A stretch of 52,173 nt of DNA from Candidatus Aquicultor sp. Lineage in GTDB: Bacteria > Actinomycetota > Aquicultoria > Aquicultorales > Aquicultoraceae. Positions 8,999 through 17,881 of this stretch are shown piece by piece. The stretch is taken from contig DASXVE010000018.1 of the NCBI GenBank assembly GCA_036504445.1, forward strand, positions 1-52,173, read 5' to 3'. Every line of letters begins with the position of its first letter. The first letter of the stretch is position 1. The position numbers and the translations under genes were made by a program. The notes below the pieces were generated by a model. That model did no database searches. It saw only the letters and a program-made list of their open reading frames with translations, and was not told the origin of the DNA.

Positions 8999-9292
8999 TT
9001 ATTTTTCAGGTGCGAATAACGTAAACTTTCTGTTATTCACTATTGCCTTATCCAGGCCTTCAATAAAACGATCCACATGATCGAGTAAGTGCTTTGTTTG
9101 CTCACCGGTCATTGACACGTGAGCGATACCTATAGTTGCCCGCTGCCACAGATCATGGTTATCAACCTCGGATATAGACACATTAAACTTGCTATCAACT
9201 TTGCCTATAATGCTTTTAACAACCTGTCGTTTATCTTTTAAAGAGTTGGCATTGGGCAGAAAAAGCTCTATTTCAAGTAGCCCTACTACCAT
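8999..9292 (-). CDS. ylxP: DUF503 (YlxP-like) protein
   Basis: A 97-residue DUF503 protein, the small ferredoxin-fold family (Bacillus YlxP) found between infB and rbfA. Recognisable segments are LLEIELFLPNANSLKDKRQVVKS, the KFNVSISEVDNHDLWQRA stretch and the GIAHVS strand. The start codon lies two bases after the infB stop. Its exact role is not established; conserved location suggests ribosome assembly or translation. Confidence 0.9.
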   Translation of the reverse strand: MVVGLLEIELFLPNANSLKDKRQVVKSIIGKVDSKFNVSISEVDNHDLWQRATIGIAHVSMTGEQTKHLLDHVDRFIEGLDKAIVNNRKFTLFAPEK

Positions 9293-9294
9293 AG

Positions 9295-11586
9295 CTATTC
9301 ACCTAACTGGCGCTCACGCTCAACCAGTTTATAGGTCTCTATGATGTCGCCTTCCTTTACGTCCTGGAAGTTCTCGAGGCCGATACCGCATTCGAAGCCT
9401 TCACGGACCATCTTAACATCGTCCTTGAACCTTCTAAGCGACACGATACCGCCATCATAGATAACCTGGCCATCGCGCACCAGGCGGGCGTGATCGTTGC
9501 GATCGATTTCCCCGTTTAAGACCATACAACCGGCGATAACGCCAAGCTTCGGCACCTTAAACGTTGCGCGCACCTCGGCGCGACCTGTCTCGATCTCATC
9601 GATTGCCGGCGCGAGTAATCCGGATAGCGCTGCCGTTATGTCCTCGACGGCCTTGTATATGATCCGGTATGTCCGGATATCAACGTGCTCTTTCTCGGCC
9701 ATCGCAATTGAATTCGTATCAGGGCGAACGTTGAACCCTATAACAATCGCATTAGACGCCGCAGCTAGCATTATGTCTGTCTCTGATATACCACCGACAC
9801 CCGTGTGAATAACTTGTATCTGTACCTCGCTGGTATTGAGCTTGTATAGCGCGTCCTTCAATGCCTCAACCGACCCTTGGGTATCCGCCTTGATAACCAG
9901 GTTAAGGTCTTTAATTTCGCCTTCCTGTATTCGCGTAAAGATATCCTCGAGGGTGACGCGGCGCTGCTTCTCTTCTTTGATCAGCCTGCGCTTCAGCGCA
10001 CGTTCTTCCGCGATGCGGCGGGCGGCCTTCTCGTCTTCGACGACCTTAAGCTCTTCACCTGCTTGCGGCAGTGACGATAAACCGATTAGCTCTACCGGTT
10101 GTGCCGGTGTCGCGTCTTTTACAGGGTGACCTTTATCATCCGTCATTGCTCTGATCTTACCGTAAGCCGTACCGGCTATGACGGCGTCGCCAACGCGCAG
10201 CGTCCCTTTATTAACCAGGACGGTTGCTACCGGGCCGCGTCCACGATCGAGTTTCGCCTCGATGCAAATACCGCGAGCCTGTGTTTGAGCGTTGGCTTTA
10301 AGCTCTTGCACTTCGGCAACGAGCAGTATCATATCGAGCAATTCGTTGAGGTTGATCTGCTGCTTTGCCGATACGTCGACAAAGATGGTCTCGCCTCCCC
10401 AATCCTCAGGAATAAGTTCGTAGCGCGTTAGTTCCTGGCGGACTTTGGTCGGGTCTGCACCCGGTTTATCGATCTTATTCACGGCGACAATAATAGGTAC
10501 GCCGGCCGCTTTGGAGTGGTTGATAGCCTCAACCGTCTGCGGCATGACACCGTCATCAGCAGCAACGACCAATACGACAATATCGGTAACGTTTGCACCG
10601 CGCGCACGCATGGCGGTAAACGCCTCGTGACCCGGGGTATCGATAAATGTAATCTTTTTGTTATCATGGATTACCTGGTATGCACCTATATGCTGCGTAA
10701 TGCCGCCTGCCTCACCCGAAGTGACGTCGGTTTTCCTGATCGCATCAAGAAGCGATGTCTTACCGTGGTCGACGTGACCCATAACGGTAACAACAGGAGG
10801 CCTCGGTGTCAGGGTATCGAGATCCTCTTCGACCTCTTCCTCTTCGTCACTTATTTCTTCAGGATTCACGATATTAACTTTATAACCGAGCTCTTCAGCG
10901 ATAACTTCGATCGCTTCTTGGCTCAGTGATTGGTTAATTGTTACGAGCTCTCCGAGCTTCAACAACATTTTGATTAAGTCGTTCGGCTCCTTGCCGATGA
11001 GCACCGCAAATTCCTTAACCGTAGCGGCTTGCGGTACGTTAAGTATTTTCACAGGTGCGGCAGCTGGTGTTTCTTCAACAACAACAGCCGTTTCCTCGTC
11101 GGTTCTTGGCGGTTGAGCCGACTGTCTCGATTGCTGATCGGCCGGTTTTGGCTGCTGTTTGGCCTGCTCGCCGCGTTGCTCTTGCTGTGGTTGCGTTGTT
11201 GTTGCAGCTTGCTCACCAGGTTGTTTTACCTGGCCGACAGGCGCTTTGCCTGCTGTTTTGCCTTCACTCTGAGCTACCGGCTTTGTTCCAGCCGCCGGTT
11301 GTTTAATCGCAGCAGGTTTCGCCTCAGTTGCAGACGGTTTTACTGCTTTAGGTTTCTCTGCTTTGCTGGCAGTCGTTTCTTGTACTACTGGATCCTTCAC
11401 TTTTGGTGCGCGTGGTGACGAACTGGCACTTTTTGCAGTCTCAGTTTGGGCACCGTCGAGTTTTGCTATCGTCTCTGCATCTACAGTGGACGAGTGACTC
11501 TTGACTTCGATGCCTTGCTTTTTGAGCTTATCCATCAGTTCTGCGCTGGAAATTCCCATTTGTTTCGCCAGCTCATAAACTCTCAT
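9295..11586 (-). CDS. infB: Translation initiation factor IF-2
   Basis: A 763-residue IF-2 GTPase that brings initiator tRNA to the 30S subunit. An IF2_N helix bundle occupies residues 1-45. A low-complexity A/K/P/Q-rich linker spans about 50-180, followed by a second IF2_N-like segment at about 190-235. The G domain has [17 protein letters not shown] and NKIDKP. Domains II-IV follow, with the [13 protein letters not shown] and [12 protein letters not shown] stretches. The linker is A/K/P/Q-rich and is much shorter than that of high-GC actinomycetes. The ATG follows an AAGGTGG site and lies 12 bases past rnpM. Confidence 0.97.
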   Translation of the reverse strand: MRVYELAKQMGISSAELMDKLKKQGIEVKSHSSTVDAETIAKLDGAQTETAKSASSSPRAPKVKDPVVQETTASKAEKPKAVKPSATEAKPAAIKQPAAGTKPVAQSEGKTAGKAPVGQVKQPGEQAATTTQPQQEQRGEQAKQQPKPADQQSRQSAQPPRTDEETAVVVEETPAAAPVKILNVPQAATVKEFAVLIGKEPNDLIKMLLKLGELVTINQSLSQEAIEVIAEELGYKVNIVNPEEISDEEEEVEEDLDTLTPRPPVVTVMGHVDHGKTSLLDAIRKTDVTSGEAGGITQHIGAYQVIHDNKKITFIDTPGHEAFTAMRARGANVTDIVVLVVAADDGVMPQTVEAINHSKAAGVPIIVAVNKIDKPGADPTKVRQELTRYELIPEDWGGETIFVDVSAKQQINLNELLDMILLVAEVQELKANAQTQARGICIEAKLDRGRGPVATVLVNKGTLRVGDAVIAGTAYGKIRAMTDDKGHPVKDATPAQPVELIGLSSLPQAGEELKVVEDEKAARRIAEERALKRRLIKEEKQRRVTLEDIFTRIQEGEIKDLNLVIKADTQGSVEALKDALYKLNTSEVQIQVIHTGVGGISETDIMLAAASNAIVIGFNVRPDTNSIAMAEKEHVDIRTYRIIYKAVEDITAALSGLLAPAIDEIETGRAEVRATFKVPKLGVIAGCMVLNGEIDRNDHARLVRDGQVIYDGGIVSLRRFKDDVKMVREGFECGIGLENFQDVKEGDIIETYKLVERERQLGE

Positions 11587-11598
11587 CCTATCACCACC

Positions 11599-11892
11599 TT
11601 ATTTCTGATCACTGGAAGCTTGGATGTATACTTCCAGCTCTTCCTCTATTCTTTTTAGATCGGCCCCGCTTATATCGACTTCAAGCGCATTGGCCAGCCT
11701 TTTGCTCTTAATTGCAGCCTCAAGACATTCTTGTCTCGGGCATATATATGCTCCACGCCCGTTCGCTTTTCCTGTCGGGTCAACGATTATCCGTAGTTCG
11801 GGCGTTCTCACAATCCGTATTAACGTTTTTTTCGGCTTAACCTCGCGGCAGCCGATACACGTTCTTTGAGGAATCTTCTTTGGTTTTACCAA
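11599..11892 (-). CDS. rnpM: YlxR / RnpM-type RNA-binding protein
   Basis: A 97-residue YlxR family protein between nusA and infB. The hallmark RTCIGCREVKPKKTLIRIVR segment at residues 9-28 and the GRGAYICPRQECLEAA stretch are both present. The family binds RNA and in Bacillus modulates RNase P. The start is TTG at 11892, supported by GAGGAG eight bases upstream. The gap to nusA is only five bases. Confidence 0.92.
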   Translation of the reverse strand: MVKPKKIPQRTCIGCREVKPKKTLIRIVRTPELRIIVDPTGKANGRGAYICPRQECLEAAIKSKRLANALEVDISGADLKRIEEELEVYIQASSDQK

Positions 11893-11897
11893 GGAAT

Positions 11898-13094
11898 CTA
11901 CTCCTCGCCTTCCTCAAGCTTCTTATGAACGCCGCAGTACTTGCTACCGGGTTTTGCCTTGTTTGAACAACGCTCACCCGACGATTTTACTGCGCAGCAC
12001 ATACCATCGTCTTCGGTTACGCTGACCTCGATAATGCTTTCCTCGAGGTCTTGCGGCTCGCTAACCGGAATCTCAGCGTCATCCGCCGCCTCAAAAATGG
12101 CGGTTCTTTCGCTCTCGTCTTTTGCCTGAGTCTCGCTCTTAATATCGATTCTCCAGCCCGTAAGCTTTGCCGCAAGGCGTGCGTTCTGGCCTTCTTTACC
12201 GATCGCAAGCGAGAGTTGGCCGTCCGGTACGACAACGAGAGCCGTATGCTCGTCCTCGTTTACCTTGACTTCTTTTACCTTCGCCGGACTGAGCGCATTT
12301 GCCACGAACCTTGCCGGGTCTTCGCTCCACTCAACGACGTCGATTTTCTCACCGCGAAGCTCGCTTACGACCATGCGCACTCTTGAGCCTTTCGGCCCTA
12401 CGCATGCGCCGACCGGATCGATTCCCGGATCGCGCGATGAAACCGCGATCTTCGAGCGGAAACCCGGCTCGCGTGCGACCGATTTGATCTCAACATAGCC
12501 CTCGTAAATCTCGGGCACTTCGAGCTCAAACAGCCTTCTCAGCAAACTTGGATGCGTTCTCGAAACAATGATTTGCGGCTCTTTCGTCGTCCGCCGCACC
12601 TCAACAATATACGTTTTCAAGCGCATGCCGTGGTCGTAACGCTCGGTTGGAACCTGTTCGGTAGGAGGCAAAAGAGCCTCGACCCTGCCGAGGTTTACGA
12701 GCGTATAACGCTGATCGCTTTGCTCGACGATTCCGGTTACGATATCGCCTTCACGGTCGATGTACTCCTGGTACATCTTCTCACGCTCGGCCTCACGGAT
12801 TCGCTGTAGGATAACCTGCTTCGCCGTTTGCGCCGCAATTCGTCCGAAGTTCTCAGGTGTGATTTCTTCTTCGATGAGCTCGGGTTCTTCACCGTCGCGC
12901 TCGACCCATTCCTGTGAAAAGACATGGATCTGACCAGTTTGCTGGTCGATATCCACGCGCACATCGTAATTGCTGCTGTAATTGCGTTTATATGCTGAGG
13001 CTAGGGCAGACTTGAGCGCCTCAAGCACCGTATGGGGATCAATTTGCTTTTCGCGTTCAAGTTGCTTTAGAGCTTCAATCAACTCTCCGTTCAC
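11898..13094 (-). CDS. nusA: Transcription termination/antitermination factor NusA with a Cys-rich C-terminal tail
   Basis: A 398-residue NusA. The N-terminal RNA-polymerase-binding domain is followed by an S1 domain (about 130-200) and two KH domains with DPVGACVGPKGSRV and LSLAIGKEGQNARLA. There are no C-terminal acidic repeats, as usual in Gram-positives. Instead the last 40 residues carry an acidic stretch and a Cys/His cluster (pattern C-C-x7-C-x9-C-x2-H, ending YCGVHKK) that looks like a small zinc-binding knuckle. The start is GTG with AGGGG upstream. It follows rimP by 36 bases. The tail is unusual for NusA and is listed as a finding. Confidence 0.95.
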   Translation of the reverse strand: MNGELIEALKQLEREKQIDPHTVLEALKSALASAYKRNYSSNYDVRVDIDQQTGQIHVFSQEWVERDGEEPELIEEEITPENFGRIAAQTAKQVILQRIREAEREKMYQEYIDREGDIVTGIVEQSDQRYTLVNLGRVEALLPPTEQVPTERYDHGMRLKTYIVEVRRTTKEPQIIVSRTHPSLLRRLFELEVPEIYEGYVEIKSVAREPGFRSKIAVSSRDPGIDPVGACVGPKGSRVRMVVSELRGEKIDVVEWSEDPARFVANALSPAKVKEVKVNEDEHTALVVVPDGQLSLAIGKEGQNARLAAKLTGWRIDIKSETQAKDESERTAIFEAADDAEIPVSEPQDLEESIIEVSVTEDDGMCCAVKSSGERCSNKAKPGSKYCGVHKKLEEGEE

Positions 13095-13130
13095 TTAAAT
13101 AGCCCCTTTCATGCAAAACATACTGTTTTG

Positions 13131-13601
13131 CTAAAACTTAATATCGACTTGAAGGCGTGCCTTCGATACGTCATCGTATGGAATCTCGAAACGCTCTCCA
13201 TCAATTTCAACAACGAAACTGTTATCACCGGCCTCGACCAGCTGTCCTTTAAACTGTTTCCTTTTGCCGATCGGGTGTACTGTCTTAACAAACACCTTTG
13301 AACCGACAAACCGTTGAAAATGAGCGGGTTTGCGTAAAGGTCTCTCAATGCCGGGGCTTGAGACCTCCAGCATGTACTTTTGTGCGATCAAATCCGCTTC
13401 ATCAAGAGCGGGCTCGATGAGCCGGCTTACTTCAGCCACCTTATCCAGGCTTACTCCGCTCTCTTTTGTGTCAAGCAATACACGAAGAACGAGCCCTACG
13501 GGCTCGCGCTTGAGTTCTACATCTACCAGCTCTAGACCCTCACGCTCGACGATTGGTTCTAAGAGCTCCTCTACTTTGTCTGCTCTCGGATCGCGATTCA
13601 T
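13131..13601 (-). CDS. rimP: Ribosome maturation factor RimP
   Basis: A 156-residue RimP needed for 30S assembly. Recognisable are the N-terminal LEPIVEREGLELVDVELK segment, LRVLLDTKESGVSLDKVAEVSR, LEVSSPGIERPLRKP and the C-terminal SH3-like barrel with SFVVEIDGERFEIPY. It heads the nusA-infB operon, with a GAGGGTG site before the ATG and a promoter and hairpin upstream. Confidence 0.95.
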   Translation of the reverse strand: MNRDPRADKVEELLEPIVEREGLELVDVELKREPVGLVLRVLLDTKESGVSLDKVAEVSRLIEPALDEADLIAQKYMLEVSSPGIERPLRKPAHFQRFVGSKVFVKTVHPIGKRKQFKGQLVEAGDNSFVVEIDGERFEIPYDDVSKARLQVDIKF

Positions 13602-13623
13602 TCAGCGCACCCTCATAATTAAA

Positions 13624-13646
13624 TGAGTGGGCATAAAACCCACTCA
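13624..13646 (-). promoter_or_regulatory. Hairpin in the rimP leader
   Basis: A perfect 8-bp stem (TGAGTGGG / CCCACTCA) with a seven-base loop lies about 20 bases upstream of rimP, inside the transcript expected from the promoter at 13674-13702. Only a weak T-rich stretch follows on the minus strand. It may be an attenuator or 5'-end stabiliser, or a leaky terminator after hpt. Confidence 0.55.
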
Positions 13647-13673
13647 CCAAATTCCCATACTCAGTTCAGACAT

Positions 13674-13702
13674 ATAATATCACAAGGTATTGCAGCGCGC
13701 AA
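13674..13702 (-). promoter_or_regulatory. Promoter of the rimP-nusA-infB operon
   Basis: On the minus strand, TTGCGC and TATTAT are separated by exactly 17 bases, about 75 bases before rimP and after the hpt stop. This is a good sigma-70/A-type match in the only sizeable gap of the block. Confidence 0.65.
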
Positions 13703-13745
13703 TTAGCCCGATGCGGCATCAAAGTGCTTTTTACCATGTAACTAT

Positions 13746-14297
13746 CTATGTATCTAGCTCGTAAACCGACTTTCGTAATATGCCGACGTAGGGCAAATTA
13801 CGATACTGCTGCCGATAATCCAGTCCGTATCCTACTACGAATACATCGGGTACGTCAAAACCCTTATATTTGATCGGCAACGTGTAAACGATACGCCGGG
13901 CCGACTTGTCGAGCAGCGTGCAAATCTGAAGGCTGGCGGGCCCACGTGCTTTCAGACTTTTAATAAGGTAATTGAGCGTCAAGCCGGTGTCGATGATATC
14001 CTCGACGATCAGGACGTCTTTGCCGGCGATATTTTCCTCAAGATCTTTTATAACCTGCACAACACCCGATGTGTCGGTTGACGGACCGTAGCTTGAAATC
14101 GCCATGAAATCAATAGTAACCGGTATAGAGAGCGTGCGAATAAGGTCGGCAACAAAGATAAAACCGCCCCTCAGGACACTTATTAGTATGAGGTCCTTAT
14201 TTTCGTATTCTTTTGATATGGCTTGCCCGAGCTCGCAGACCTTGAAACGTATCTCTGCCTCGGTGATTAAAACTTTATCGATGTCGCCGTTTAGCAT
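13746..14297 (-). CDS. hpt: Hypoxanthine phosphoribosyltransferase
   Basis: A 183-residue type I phosphoribosyltransferase of purine salvage (hypoxanthine/guanine to IMP/GMP). The PRPP loop VLIVEDIIDTGLTL is clear. The substrate hood LITEAEIRFKVCELGQAIS and the ISVLRGGFIFVADLIR and VPDVFVVGYGLDY segments also fit. I place the start at the ATG at 14297 because GGAGAA lies just upstream and the family begins here. An earlier ATG at 14339 has no ribosome site. It follows the nuclease-like gene on the same strand. Confidence 0.93.
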   Translation of the reverse strand: MLNGDIDKVLITEAEIRFKVCELGQAISKEYENKDLILISVLRGGFIFVADLIRTLSIPVTIDFMAISSYGPSTDTSGVVQVIKDLEENIAGKDVLIVEDIIDTGLTLNYLIKSLKARGPASLQICTLLDKSARRIVYTLPIKYKGFDVPDVFVVGYGLDYRQQYRNLPYVGILRKSVYELDT

Positions 14298-14362
14298 AGA
14301 TTCTCCAGCAGTAGAGCTGCTATTATTGAATATGCCCATTTAGCAGCAGATAAAAACAGCCG

Positions 14363-14764
14363 TTAACGCGGCAATCCATACTTCACCAACAGGTTCTTAA
14401 AATCCTTCTGGTAGAAGATTTTTATGTTGACGTCGGGGTAGATCTCCTTAAGCATCCTTACTTTGCGGTTCTTCTTGGTGACAAGCTTTTGGCTCATGGT
14501 CGTGAGCTCGATGTAAAGATCTAAATCCGGCAGGTAGAAATCCGGGGAGAAGCTTTGGGTTACGTTTCCTTCTTTATCCCATTCTATTGGAAACGTCTTT
14601 GGCTCGTATTGCCAGCTCAAATCGTAGAAATCGAGAATTCTGGCGCACTGCGCCTCGCTCGGGTGCGCGAATTCAATGCCCTTATAGAGCGTTTTCGTAT
14701 GCTCGACGCTTTGCTCTTGTTTAGCGATTTCGCCATTGTCGGTGCGCTTGATTTCTTCTGTCAT
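14363..14764 (-). CDS. Small PD-(D/E)XK nuclease-like protein of unknown function
   Basis: A 133-residue protein with no signal peptide or membrane segment. A conserved-looking core has a glutamate in HPSEAQ (about residue 37), the SFSPDFYLPD turn (D75), then LYIELTT (E86) and KKNRKVRMLKE. The order E...PD...ExT resembles the restriction-endonuclease-like fold of small resolvase or Vsr-type nucleases. The usual lysine of the (D/E)xK signature is replaced by threonine, so catalysis may rely on a migrated lysine or be lost. It lies upstream of hpt on the same strand behind its own promoter. The fold assignment is by eye only. Confidence 0.6.
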   Translation of the reverse strand: MTEEIKRTDNGEIAKQEQSVEHTKTLYKGIEFAHPSEAQCARILDFYDLSWQYEPKTFPIEWDKEGNVTQSFSPDFYLPDLDLYIELTTMSQKLVTKKNRKVRMLKEIYPDVNIKIFYQKDFKNLLVKYGLPR

Positions 14765-14806
14765 AACTCAGTTCATGTGAATAGATGGAGTCGTATATCC
14801 ATATAA

Positions 14807-14834
14807 ATTATATCAACCAACTGAGGTCGCGCAA
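14807..14834 (-). promoter_or_regulatory. Promoter of the nuclease-like gene and hpt
   Basis: On the minus strand, TTGCGC and TATAAT are separated by 16 bases, about 45 bases before the ATG at 14764. The -35 hexamer is identical to that of the rimP promoter. Confidence 0.65.
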
Positions 14835-14972
14835 ACAGGGCATTAATCGACCTCGTAAAGAGCGAGAATTGCGTGACCGGCACGTGAAATGTAGCCTAAG
14901 CATTAAGGCTGCTCATACATGCAGTTACTCGAAAACAGTATTGCGTAGAATATAATCGCCCCTAATAAATGC

Positions 14973-15788
14973 TTAGAACGTGAGCTGTTCATACTCGGCT
15001 ACCGGCGAGAAGCATCGCCGGTGCAGATCGGTGGGCCCATACTGCCCAAGCGTTGTGAGGTGCAGCGGCGTACCGTAGCCTTTATGAGTTGCAAAACCGT
15101 ACTGCGGATACTCGTCGTGCAGGTCGCACATAAGCCGGTCGCGCGTGACTTTGGCCACAATGGACGCCGCGGCGATCGAGAGCGACGATGCATCACCTTT
15201 GATGATCGCCACATGCGGGATCTCCAGCGTTCGTATGGTAAACGCATCAGATAAAACGTAGTCGGGCGCAGGGTTGAGCCCGCGAACCGCCAGTTCGAGC
15301 ACTTTCATATTGGCCCACTGAATACCAAAACTATCGATGTCTGTGTTCTCGACACGCGCTACATTCCAGGCCACTGCCTCCGCAGTAATGTCCCCGTAGA
15401 GTTTTTCACGCCGCTCGGGGGTAAGTGTTTTACTGTCGCGCACTCCGCGAAGCCGGCATCCGTGCGGCAGAATAACCGCAGCTGCGACGATAGGCCCGGC
15501 GAGCGCCCCCCTTCCCACCTCATCAACGCCGGCGACCAGGTTAAAGCCCTGTGCAATCAACTTAGATTCGTATTTAAGCATCAGGGCGAGCCGGTCGATT
15601 TCCGCTTCTTCGCGCGCCAGCTGCGCCTTGCATGAAGCCGCGAGGTTGCGAACGCCTGTACGGTTATCCCGTTCAAGGGCAGAAAAAAGCTCGATACGCT
15701 GTTTTGTTGATAGCGTATCGAGCAAACCTTTTATCTCTGCGATAGTCATATGCGATAAATCCATATGGTATAACCGCTCGCTTTTCAC
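14973..15788 (-). CDS. rnhB: Ribonuclease HII
   Basis: A 271-residue RNase HII that nicks RNA in RNA-DNA hybrids and at single ribonucleotides. The catalytic GVDEVGRGALAGP motif is at about residues 87-99. A further acidic residue lies in DYVLSDAF, and the SIAAASIVAKVTRDRLM segment and THKGYGTPLH loop are present. The 70-residue N-terminal extension with MTIAEIKGLLDTL is the one seen in Gram-positive RnhB. Several start codons are possible (GTG at 15788, or ATGs at about 15764 and 15749); the ribosome sites do not settle this. It follows lepB. Confidence 0.93.
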   Translation of the reverse strand: MKSERLYHMDLSHMTIAEIKGLLDTLSTKQRIELFSALERDNRTGVRNLAASCKAQLAREEAEIDRLALMLKYESKLIAQGFNLVAGVDEVGRGALAGPIVAAAVILPHGCRLRGVRDSKTLTPERREKLYGDITAEAVAWNVARVENTDIDSFGIQWANMKVLELAVRGLNPAPDYVLSDAFTIRTLEIPHVAIIKGDASSLSIAAASIVAKVTRDRLMCDLHDEYPQYGFATHKGYGTPLHLTTLGQYGPTDLHRRCFSPVAEYEQLTF

Positions 15789-15834
15789 TTCGGATTTTGG
15801 CTAGCCGCTCGTGCCTTTCGTCGCGCACCACTTA

Positions 15835-16458
15835 TTACTGATTAAGCAATCTCGTATGGCTAAGCGGCCAATGGATCATGAATGCCCTACCAAGAATATT
15901 CTTCTTAGGAACCGGCCCAAACACACGGCTGTCCATCGAGTTCGACCGGTTGTCCCCCATAACAAATACAAAATCCTCGGGGATTCGCTTTGGTCCAAAA
16001 TTGCTATAGTCGCCCGGTTCCGTCCGGTAATCCATCTGGAGCTGCTTGCCGTTAACAAACACCAGGCCTTCTTTCACCTGCACTGTGTCACCGCCGACGG
16101 CAACAATTCTCTTGATAAAATCAACGTTCTCATTGTTCGGTGGGATAAATACGATAATGTTGCCCGGTTCCGGGCTGACAAACCGGTAAATAAACTTGCT
16201 TACCAGCACTTGATCGCCGGGAACAAGAGTCGGCTCCATTGATTGCGATGGGATGTAAAAAGGCTGCACGATAAGCCATTTTACAACAAAAGCGATAACG
16301 ACGGCAGTTATGATTAACGCGGGCAATTCCTTCATAAATGTTATAAATGAATCCTTGCCTTTTGGTTTGACTGTGTCCTTTTGCATATCCTCTGGTGCTG
16401 AAGCGCCCGCTAAAACCGGCTCCGAGTACGTTTCGATTCGCTCATTACTATCGGACAT
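15835..16458 (-). CDS. lepB: Signal peptidase I
   Basis: A type I signal peptidase of about 207 residues, cleaving exported preproteins at the outer face of the membrane. A hydrophilic N-terminus of about 50 residues precedes one membrane segment (LIITAVVIAFVVKWLIV). The catalytic serine is in IPSQSMEPTL and the lysine in FIKRIVAVGGD. The GDNRSNSMDSR box D/E region is present. The start is uncertain: the ATG at 16458 is preferred for a weak AAGAG site and typical length, but the frame is open to an ATG at 16506. It lies between rplS and rnhB, a common arrangement. Confidence 0.93.
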   Translation of the reverse strand: MSDSNERIETYSEPVLAGASAPEDMQKDTVKPKGKDSFITFMKELPALIITAVVIAFVVKWLIVQPFYIPSQSMEPTLVPGDQVLVSKFIYRFVSPEPGNIIVFIPPNNENVDFIKRIVAVGGDTVQVKEGLVFVNGKQLQMDYRTEPGDYSNFGPKRIPEDFVFVMGDNRSNSMDSRVFGPVPKKNILGRAFMIHWPLSHTRLLNQ

Positions 16459-16524
16459 GTTATCGCTCTTTTCTGCGAAATGATTTTTCATACAATAATG
16501 CAACATTTGGCCCTTGGTGCGACT

Positions 16525-16869
16525 CTAATATCTTTTCTCTTTAATGCGAGCTTGTTTTCCGATTTTCTCTCTCAGGTAATATAGTTTTGCCCTGCGAACT
16601 TTACCGCGTGTTAAGACTTCGAGCTTTACGATCTTCGGCGAATGAACCGGGAAGGTTCTCTCGACCCCAACACCAAACGAGATCTTGCGGACGGTAAACG
16701 TTTCCCTGATGCCACCGTTTTGCCTCTTGATAACAACGCCCTGGAATACCTGGGTTCTTTCACGACCAGCCTCGACGACTTTGTAGTGAACCTTTACGGT
16801 ATCCCCAGGACCGAATTGCGGGACATCGTCCCGTAATTGTGCTCTTTCAATGCTCTCTATGCGATCCAT
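16525..16869 (-). CDS. rplS: 50S ribosomal protein L19
   Basis: A 114-residue L19 at the 30S-50S interface. The family segments [50 protein letters not shown] and [10 protein letters not shown] are all present. An ideal AAGGAGG site precedes the ATG. It has its own strong promoter although trmD lies upstream on the same strand. Confidence 0.97.
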   Translation of the reverse strand: MDRIESIERAQLRDDVPQFGPGDTVKVHYKVVEAGRERTQVFQGVVIKRQNGGIRETFTVRKISFGVGVERTFPVHSPKIVKLEVLTRGKVRRAKLYYLREKIGKQARIKEKRY

Positions 16870-16898
16870 TATATCCTCCTTTTCGGCATAACATTCAG

Positions 16899-16927
16899 AT
16901 TATAGCGAAACTGACCTGCGATATCAA
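16899..16927 (-). promoter_or_regulatory. Strong promoter of rplS-lepB-rnhB
   Basis: On the minus strand, TTGATA and the consensus TATAAT are separated by exactly 17 bases. It is placed about 30 bases before the rplS ATG. It separates rplS expression from trmD. Confidence 0.75.
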
Positions 16928-17024
16928 CCGTTTACTGGAAACTTAACACCAGTAAATACCGCGTATGTGCTTTTTGACAATCTACGTTATCAGCACACAG
17001 GGCTCCGACCTGTCATTCATACGG

Positions 17025-17786
17025 TTAACGGACGTTATCGAGTTCCCCTTTTATCTCGTCGAACAGCTTTTTATCCTGCTCGCTCAAATGCGCTTTCTCT
17101 AACAAGTCGGGTCTTCTTATCAGCGTCGCCTTCAGGCGCTCTTTCCGGCGCCACTTGGCGATCTCAGCATGATGACCGGATAACAAAACATCGGGCACGC
17201 TCAACCCCATAAACTCCTGAGGCCTGGTATACTGCGGGTATTCCAGAAGCCCTTCGGTAAAGCTTTCCTCGGCAAGCGACTCTTCCGCCCCGAGAACGCC
17301 GGGAATAAGCCGTACGACCGCTTCGGTAAGTGCCATCGCGGGCACCTCGCCGCCCGAGAGCACGAAATCACCGAGCGAGATCTCATCCGTTGCAATCTCG
17401 GTATGTACCCGCTCGTCGATTCCTTCATAGCGACCGCACAGCATAATTATACGCCGCTCGCGTGAAAATTCCTCAACCATGTTTTGATGAAGTATTTTAC
17501 CGCGCGGTGTAAACAACACGATCCGGCTATTCGTACGTATCTCCTCAAGGTTTTCCGTGCCGCCTATACCGGTAACGGCGCGAAAAAATGTGTCGGGTTT
17601 CATGACCATGCCCGATCCGCCGCCATACGGTATGTCGTCGACTTGGCGGTGCCTATCGTATGTCCACGTGCGAAGGTCGTGGACATTGATATCGACCAAA
17701 CCCCGCTCGCGCCCGATGCGTATCATGCTCTCTGTTAAAAACCCGTCAAACAGCGTCGGGAAAATCGTAATAATATCAATTCTCAT
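17025..17786 (-). CDS. trmD: tRNA (guanine-N1-)-methyltransferase
   Basis: A 253-residue TrmD, the SPOUT-fold enzyme that makes m1G37 in tRNAs to prevent +1 frameshifts. The conserved IDIITIFPTLFDGFLTESM start, the DDIPYGGGSGMVMKPD segment, and the knot region with LCGRYEGIDERV and SLGDFVLSGGE are present. A GHH motif (LSGHH) and a C-terminal RRPDLLE helix complete it. It is followed by rplS after about 155 bases. Its start sits only 16 bases past a hairpin with a U-run, which could act as an attenuator. Confidence 0.96.
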   Translation of the reverse strand: MRIDIITIFPTLFDGFLTESMIRIGRERGLVDINVHDLRTWTYDRHRQVDDIPYGGGSGMVMKPDTFFRAVTGIGGTENLEEIRTNSRIVLFTPRGKILHQNMVEEFSRERRIIMLCGRYEGIDERVHTEIATDEISLGDFVLSGGEVPAMALTEAVVRLIPGVLGAEESLAEESFTEGLLEYPQYTRPQEFMGLSVPDVLLSGHHAEIAKWRRKERLKATLIRRPDLLEKAHLSEQDKKLFDEIKGELDNVR

Positions 17787-17802
17787 TGCAAATACCTAGA
17801 AC

Positions 17803-17833
17803 CTAAAAAAGAGCGCATGCGACTGGCATGCGC
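17803..17833 (-). terminator. Hairpin with U-run between the nicotinamidase and trmD genes
   Basis: An 8-bp GC-rich stem (GCGCATGC / GCATGCGC, five-base loop) is followed on the minus strand by CTCTTTTTTAGG. It ends only about 16 bases before the trmD ATG. No clear promoter lies between, so it is either the nicotinamidase terminator with read-through into trmD, or an attenuator. Confidence 0.7.
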
Positions 17834-17881
17834 GACGTTACTATACCGCTTGCTGTAGTTACTATACTACGTGCGGAAATA

